From an uncultured Atopobiaceae bacterium (GTDB taxonomy: Bacteria > Actinomycetota > Coriobacteriia > Coriobacteriales > Atopobiaceae), in contig CANQOF010000013.1 in assembly GCA_947625405.1 (NCBI GenBank), positions 1 through 51,998 on the forward strand: a DNA stretch of 51,998 nucleotides. Reading direction: 5' to 3'. Of the stretch, positions 47,752-51,998 are shown one piece after another. Every line of letters begins with the position of its first letter. Positions within the stretch are counted from its first letter, which is position 1. The notes under the pieces are model-generated. The model had not been told where the DNA came from, ran no database searches, and saw nothing but the letters and a program-made list of their open reading frames with translations. The position numbers and the translations under genes were made by a program.

Positions 47752-48171
47752 ATGGCACTGAAGACTTCGAAGAAGGGCCTCATCGCGGGCGTGTGCGCGG
47801 CCGTGCTGGGCGTGGCGCTCATGGCGGGCTGCGCGCAGACCCCGAAGGGCGGCTACACCATCACGGACGGCCAAGTGGACTACGACGGTACTACCCTCAC
47901 GGTCACGCTCAACTGCGAGGGCGAGCCCGATTGGGAGGCGGCCGTTTCAGGCGATGGCATAGAGGCTGACGGCGAGACCCACGAGGCGAGCGAGAACGCC
48001 GACGTCTTCACCTTCAAAGGCACCGGCGAAGGGAGCGCGACCATCACCTTCACGTATCCCTCCGAGGATCCGAAGACCGTGACCGTGGAGACCACGACGG
48101 ACGCGAGCGGCCAGTTCATTTCCACAGGAGCCACCGGCAGCGACGGATCGATGGGCAGCACTCAGGGCTAA
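47752..48171 (+). CDS. Small lipoprotein with one beta-domain
   Basis: The 139-residue product has a signal peptide and lipobox (VCAAVLGVALMAGC) and a single beta-rich domain (GGYTITDGQVDYDGTTLTVT). A Ser/Gly-rich tail ends in GSTQG. GAGAGGAGAGCACT precedes the ATG. It lies 52 nt after the large lipoprotein and is probably in the same operon. The beta-domain resembles periplasmic copper- or bacterial Ig-like folds only in general pattern. Confidence 0.75.
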   Translation: MALKTSKKGLIAGVCAAVLGVALMAGCAQTPKGGYTITDGQVDYDGTTLTVTLNCEGEPDWEAAVSGDGIEADGETHEASENADVFTFKGTGEGSATITFTYPSEDPKTVTVETTTDASGQFISTGATGSDGSMGSTQG

Positions 48172-48189
48172 AACAGACTTGTGCCAAGT

Positions 48190-48352
48190 ATGTTGAATCG
48201 GATGGCAAGGTCTCGGATGCGCGTGTTGTCCAAACTCGTTCCTCATTGATTGACCCGGATGGCAAGGTCTCGGATGCGCGGTCTTTGCGCGTCCGAACCT
48301 TAAGCCCATCCGGGGAGCAAAGAAGCAGCTCAAGGCCCAAGCCTTGAGCTGC
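48190..48352. repeat. Dispersed repeat, copy 2, ending in a terminator hairpin
   Basis: This is the reverse complement of the 4959-5110 element: GGATGGCAAGGTCTCGGATG occurs twice (about 48198 and 48261), then ACCTTAAGCCCATCC and the stem GCAGCTCAAGGC / GCCTTGAGCTGC (48325-48352), followed by TACATTTT. It probably also ends the lipoprotein operon. Confidence 0.75.
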
Positions 48353-48475
48353 TACATTTTGGTACGGCCCCCTTTTTCCACGGTGGCGAGGCATGCCCAC
48401 ACGGGCTTCACACAGGTCGTGGCCCGAATCGCTAGACTTCGCTCGGCTCAACTCCCGCCCTTCGGAAAGGCCCTG

Positions 48476-50704
48476 ATGAAGCGCTTTCGGGTCGTGAAAA
48501 CCGGCGCCCTCGCCCTTGCCGCGCTCGTGATGGCGTGCGCGATCGCCGCGTGCGCGCCCGTACCGGCAAAGCACGCGCTCTACCTCTACCTTTGCGGCTC
48601 CACGCTCGAGACGCAAAACGGTGCCGCCTCCCAGAACCTCTCCGAGCTCCTCGAGGCGGAGATCCCCGCGGACACGACCGTCGTCGTGCAGACGGGAGGC
48701 GCGAGCACGTGGCGCGACCACGACATCCCCGCCGATTCCCTCAACCGCTATGAAGTCAAGGATGGCGAGCTTCGCCACCTCGAGACCCTCGAGAACGCGT
48801 CGATGGGCGATGCCCAGACGCTCGAGGACTTCCTCGTGTGGAGCGCGCAGGCGCATCCAGCGGAGCAGACGATGCTCGTGCTCTGGGACCACGGTGGCGG
48901 CGCCGACGGCACCCTCTGCTACGACGAGGCCTTCGGGATGGACCCGCTCGACCCCGCGGAGCTCAAGAGCGCCTTCGAGGGAGCCGGCGCCCACTTCAAC
49001 CTCATCGGCCTCGACGCCTGCCTCATGGCGACGCTCGACACCGCGCAGCTCCTCGCGCCCTATGGCGACTACCTCGTGGCTTCGCAGGAGATCGAGCCAT
49101 CGGGCGGCTGGGACTACACGACCATCGTGGAGGCGATGGACGACCCCGCAGCCATGGCGGAGGTGCTCGAAGAGGCTGCCATCGAGAAGTGGGCGAACTT
49201 CGACTATGGCGACTTCAGCAGCTACGACGACGGCGAGGGCATGCTGGTCGTCGCGCTGCCCACCGAGGAGGAAGGCGAGGAGGGAGAAGCGTCCGATACG
49301 GATGCGCCCGCGCCCGAGGCGGAGGCGCCCGAGAGCGCGCCCGAGGTGGAGGCGCCCGAGCCCGTGGCCGAGCCCGTGGCCGAGGTCGACGACACGCTCG
49401 CCCTCGCGAAGGTGATCGCCGACTCCTACATCTGGAAGAGCGATGAGGAGGCCGGAGGGCAGGGATCGATGGCCACCCTCTCGGTGCTCGACCTCTCGAA
49501 GATGGACGAAGTCGAAGAGGCCTTCGATGCCCTTTCCGATGAGCTTGTGGCGAAGGGGATGAGCGAGGACAACGTCGGATTCGCCGCGGTGCGCGAGGCC
49601 GCCACGAATTCGGAGAGCTTCGGCGGCAACAGCAAGGCCGAGGGCTTCAGCAACCTCATCGATCTCAGCACCTTCGCGAGTTACCTCGGCGAGGCCTATG
49701 ATTCCGAGGCCGCGAACGCGCTCACCGAGGTGCTCGCCGACTTCGTGTCCTACGAGAGCCTCGGCGGCCTGCGTGGCACCCTCGGCACGGCGGGCGGCGT
49801 CTCGCTCTACTACCCGCGCTACTACGATCCCGAGGCGATCGCGTCGTACGAGAGTTGGAGCAGCTTCCCCTCGTATGGCACCTACCTTGACGCGGTGTAT
49901 GGCGACGAGCCCGCGGAGACCATAGGCTTCGCCGACCCCGGCAGCCTCACCGCCGACGGGACGTTTCGCATCCAGCTCACCCCCGAATCAAAGCGCTACC
50001 TCGACAACGTGGCCTTCGAGCTCGTGCGAGTGGAGGATGACGGCACGCGCACGACGCTCGGTCGCGACTTCGACTTCGTGAACGATCGCACCACGAACAC
50101 CTACGAGAGCAACTTCCGCGGCGTGTGGATGGCGCTCGATGGATCGCCCCTCGCAGCCGATCTCCTCGGCCGCGGCGACGACACGCTCCTCTACACCGCC
50201 CCGGTGCTCGTGAACGGCATGCCCACCAACCTCCGCTTCAACTGGCGGGCAAACCCGCCCTACCAGGAGATCGACGAGAACGGCAATCCCGTTGAATCCA
50301 ACGAGATGAACGGCCGCACGGTCTTCATGAAGGAGTACTACGTGGTCGACGGCCTCTGGGACGCGCTCGACGAGCATGAGCTCGCGCCCAAGGACGTGAC
50401 GTACCTCAAAGAGGGCGATCGCGTGACGCCACTGCCGTACGCCGAGCGCTACGACGCGGAAGCGTTGCAGGGCCTCGACTCCGCCAGCCTCGAGACCGTG
50501 ACGCTCGACCAGTACTGCGGCTTCGTGGGCGAGATCCCGCTCGAGGGGCATCGCTTCGAGTACACCTTCGTGGTGACGGACATCTTCGGCAACGAACACC
50601 GCTCGAAGACCGCCGTCTTCGAGATGGACTACGAGGGTGACGCGCTCACGCAGGCGATCCTCGATGGCCTCTACCCCGCCACGATCGTCGAGATCAAGGA
50701 CTAG
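48476..50704 (+). CDS. Clostripain-family (C11) cysteine peptidase, lipoprotein
   Basis: The 742-residue protein starts MKRFRVVKTGALALAALVMA, with CAIAAC as lipobox. The C11 fold follows: HALYLYLCGSTLETQNGAAS, TTVVVQTGGASTW, then catalytic His139 in LVLWDHGGGADG and catalytic Cys182 in GLDACLMATLDTAQ. SQEIEPSGGWDY lies after the Cys, as in clostripain, which cuts after Arg. A Pro/Glu/Ala-rich insertion (residues ~265-300) may be the flexible linker. The C-terminal ~250 residues form an additional domain. GGAAAGGCCCTG precedes the ATG. It probably degrades host or dietary peptides at the cell surface. Its stop overlaps the convergent thioesterase gene. Confidence 0.92.
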   Translation: MKRFRVVKTGALALAALVMACAIAACAPVPAKHALYLYLCGSTLETQNGAASQNLSELLEAEIPADTTVVVQTGGASTWRDHDIPADSLNRYEVKDGELRHLETLENASMGDAQTLEDFLVWSAQAHPAEQTMLVLWDHGGGADGTLCYDEAFGMDPLDPAELKSAFEGAGAHFNLIGLDACLMATLDTAQLLAPYGDYLVASQEIEPSGGWDYTTIVEAMDDPAAMAEVLEEAAIEKWANFDYGDFSSYDDGEGMLVVALPTEEEGEEGEASDTDAPAPEAEAPESAPEVEAPEPVAEPVAEVDDTLALAKVIADSYIWKSDEEAGGQGSMATLSVLDLSKMDEVEEAFDALSDELVAKGMSEDNVGFAAVREAATNSESFGGNSKAEGFSNLIDLSTFASYLGEAYDSEAANALTEVLADFVSYESLGGLRGTLGTAGGVSLYYPRYYDPEAIASYESWSSFPSYGTYLDAVYGDEPAETIGFADPGSLTADGTFRIQLTPESKRYLDNVAFELVRVEDDGTRTTLGRDFDFVNDRTTNTYESNFRGVWMALDGSPLAADLLGRGDDTLLYTAPVLVNGMPTNLRFNWRANPPYQEIDENGNPVESNEMNGRTVFMKEYYVVDGLWDALDEHELAPKDVTYLKEGDRVTPLPYAERYDAEALQGLDSASLETVTLDQYCGFVGEIPLEGHRFEYTFVVTDIFGNEHRSKTAVFEMDYEGDALTQAILDGLYPATIVEIKD

Positions 50705-51474
50705 CGCCCCGTCTCCTTCGCCGGCGCGAACTCCACGCGCGCCACGCAGGCGGTTTCCCCCTCTGGGTGTACGAGGTAGACGTCGCTTGAGTCGAGCGTA
50801 CCGTCGTCCGCACGCGTGTCCCTGCGGCAGACGGAGAGCGCCTCGAGTTCGCGACATTGCGAGAGGAAGTGAATCTCGAAGCGCTCCGGCTCGCGTTGCT
50901 CGAGCTCCGCGCGCGTGAAGGCGTCCATGGCGGCCTCGACGTAGCGGAGGTTGTTCATGTGGCCGTTGTTGTCGAGGTCGGAGTAGCGCACGTCGTAGTC
51001 GAAGATCCGCTCCGCGTCTGAGGCGTCCTTGGGGATGCGCGTGTAGGAGCCCACGTCCACCGTGCCGCGGCTCTCCTCGAAGAAGCTATCGGGGAATTGC
51101 ACCGCGTCCGGCAGCACGACCTTTTGCTGCGCGAGGTCGAGGAAGCAGCACTCGAGTCGCCCGAGCGCCATGGTCTCGCCCGCCTGCCTCACCTCGAACT
51201 CGCGGTCCATGAAGCGGCGGTGCGGCCTCGAGGAGATCCACGTGGTGAGTTCGAGCGGGTGCTCGGCGTCGGCGCGCCTCACGATGCGAAGGATGTAGCG
51301 CGCGAAGATCCAGCCGATGCCGAACTTATAGGGCAAGACGTTGTTGCCGTAGCCCTCGGCCGCCACGGCCTCGCTCGCGAGAATCTCGAAAAGCTCGAGG
51401 TAGCCCCTCACGCCGCACCGGCAGTCGGGGTCCGTCATGCGGAAGTCGAGCGGGTGCTCGATGGAGTACGCCAT
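50701..51474 (-). CDS. Acyl-ACP thioesterase
   Basis: The 257-residue protein matches the FatA/FatB-like family: two hot-dog domains, with YILRIVRRADAEHPLELTTW and RPHRRFMDREFEV in the first and YDVRYSDLDNNGHMNNLRYV in the second. The Asn/His catalytic pattern NGHMNN is intact. It releases fatty acids from acyl carrier protein in the cytosol. Bacterial members occur mainly in anaerobic Bacillota and Actinomycetota. The ATG at 51474 follows GGAGCTGCTC, directly after the carboxymuconolactone decarboxylase-type gene, so the two are likely co-transcribed. Confidence 0.92.
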   Translation of the reverse strand: MAYSIEHPLDFRMTDPDCRCGVRGYLELFEILASEAVAAEGYGNNVLPYKFGIGWIFARYILRIVRRADAEHPLELTTWISSRPHRRFMDREFEVRQAGETMALGRLECCFLDLAQQKVVLPDAVQFPDSFFEESRGTVDVGSYTRIPKDASDAERIFDYDVRYSDLDNNGHMNNLRYVEAAMDAFTRAELEQREPERFEIHFLSQCRELEALSVCRRDTRADDGTLDSSDVYLVHPEGETACVARVEFAPAKETGR

Positions 51475-51483
51475 GAGCAGCTC

Positions 51484-51998
51484 CTAGCCCTTGCGCTGCG
51501 CCACCGCGTCGGAGAGGCAACGGAGCGCGTTCAGCGAGCGCGGATAGCCAATGTAGGGCAGGCACTGGCTCACGACGTCCACGAGGAAGGCCTCGTCGTT
51601 TCCGAGGTTGAGGTTCGCGCCTGCGTGGCTCGTGAGCTGCGGCTCGCAGCCTCCCTGCGCGGAAAGGCAGCAGAAGGTGATCATCTCGCGCTCGCGGTCG
51701 GAGAGGCCGCCTCGCGTGTAGTAGTCGCCGAAGCAGTTGCCGGAGAGCCAGCGGTTGATGTGCTCGCGGCCGGGCGCGCCGGAGGTGGCGAAGCCGCGCA
51801 TGTGCTCGCCGAAGTACTCCACCTGCTTCGCCTCACCCTTCTCCACGCGATCCTCGGGCGTGGTCGTGCCCTGCCCGGGCAGCGGCAGCGCGATCCCGCG
51901 GGCGTCCATGATCTCGTTCGCGATGAAGAAGAAAGGATAGGTGCGCGCGATGCCGAGGTAGGCGGTGAGTTGGTAGATGAGCTCCTTCACGGCCACGG
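51484..51998 (-). CDS. Carboxymuconolactone decarboxylase (AhpD-like) family protein (5' partial)
   Basis: The frame is open to the window edge. The visible 170 residues contain GLSDREREMITFCCLSAQGG and SHAGANLNLGNDEAFLVDVV, the core helices of the CMD family. The last part reads YIGYPRSLNALRCLSDAV. The usual CxxC redox pair is replaced by CC in ITFCCLSA, so an AhpD-type peroxidase partner role is doubtful. The N-terminal half of a two-domain member or a start at 51996 are both possible; I treat it as partial. It is 9 nt upstream of the thioesterase start. Confidence 0.85.
   Translation of the reverse strand, partial: VAVKELIYQLTAYLGIARTYPFFFIANEIMDARGIALPLPGQGTTTPEDRVEKGEAKQVEYFGEHMRGFATSGAPGREHINRWLSGNCFGDYYTRGGLSDREREMITFCCLSAQGGCEPQLTSHAGANLNLGNDEAFLVDVVSQCLPYIGYPRSLNALRCLSDAVAQRKG

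Overview
The window is about 52 kb of GC-rich DNA (roughly 65% by eye), with densely packed genes on both strands and strong Shine-Dalgarno sites. Gene content suggests a host-associated Coriobacteriia (Actinomycetota). The pointers are a secreted protein ending in DUF5648-type repeats, a Rho with a large disordered N-terminal insertion, many lipoproteins, a lipoprotein serpin, a clostripain-like protease, an old-yellow-enzyme/dienoyl-CoA-reductase type oxidoreductase, and small palindromic repeats in almost every long intergenic gap. This placement is inference; there is no rRNA in the window.

Layout. 1-4.9 kb: the 3' part of a large secreted beta-repeat protein and an aquaporin. 5-6.9 kb: the infC-rpmI-rplT translation operon, with an apparent leader attenuator and a non-AUG infC start. 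7.6-11.8 kb: a WecA/TagO-like phosphotransferase, tRNA-Ala, a sugar acetyltransferase, a PflX-like radical SAM protein and two small charged proteins. 12-17.4 kb: pncB, argS and rho. 17.6-20.1 kb: a short-chain dehydrogenase and a membrane-anchored protein of unknown function, flanked by a palindromic repeat. 20.4-27.4 kb: an aspartate-family amino-acid cluster, thrC-thrB on the minus strand diverging from hom-lysC-asd and a membrane protein on the plus strand. 27.5-29 kb: an APC permease.

29-34.3 kb holds the most unusual content. Five paralogous precursor peptides have Nif11-like leaders, double-glycine cleavage sites and Cys-rich cores; four of the five cores share a CxC-x8-CxC signature and a fifth Cys. 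A flavin/Fe-S oxidoreductase sits among them. Four of the five genes carry the motif GGATAATC (or AAATAATC) 42-44 nt before the start codon, and a decayed sixth copy lies near 38.37 kb. No modification enzyme, protease or exporter for them is present in the window.

34.3-38.7 kb is a patchwork: a candidate 41-residue membrane peptide, an orphan RelB/DinJ-type antitoxin, a TetR/aldo-keto reductase unit with two palindromic operators between two ~255 bp direct repeats, a truncated Tat-signal ORF, a BrnT/BrnA toxin-antitoxin pair, relics, and tRNA-Lys and tRNA-His. 39-44.6 kb: flavin reductase, Cof-type phosphatase, two small envelope proteins, the serpin, a spermidine-synthase-like protein and an SRAP protein. 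44.7-52 kb: two lipoproteins, a C11 protease, an acyl-ACP thioesterase and a partial carboxymuconolactone decarboxylase.

The intergenic repeats fall into at least six families. One is strikingly phased: a decamer spaced 29 or 32 bp apart, with inverted and direct halves around a central hairpin, at two loci. Several families sit as matched copies on either side of a small gene cassette.
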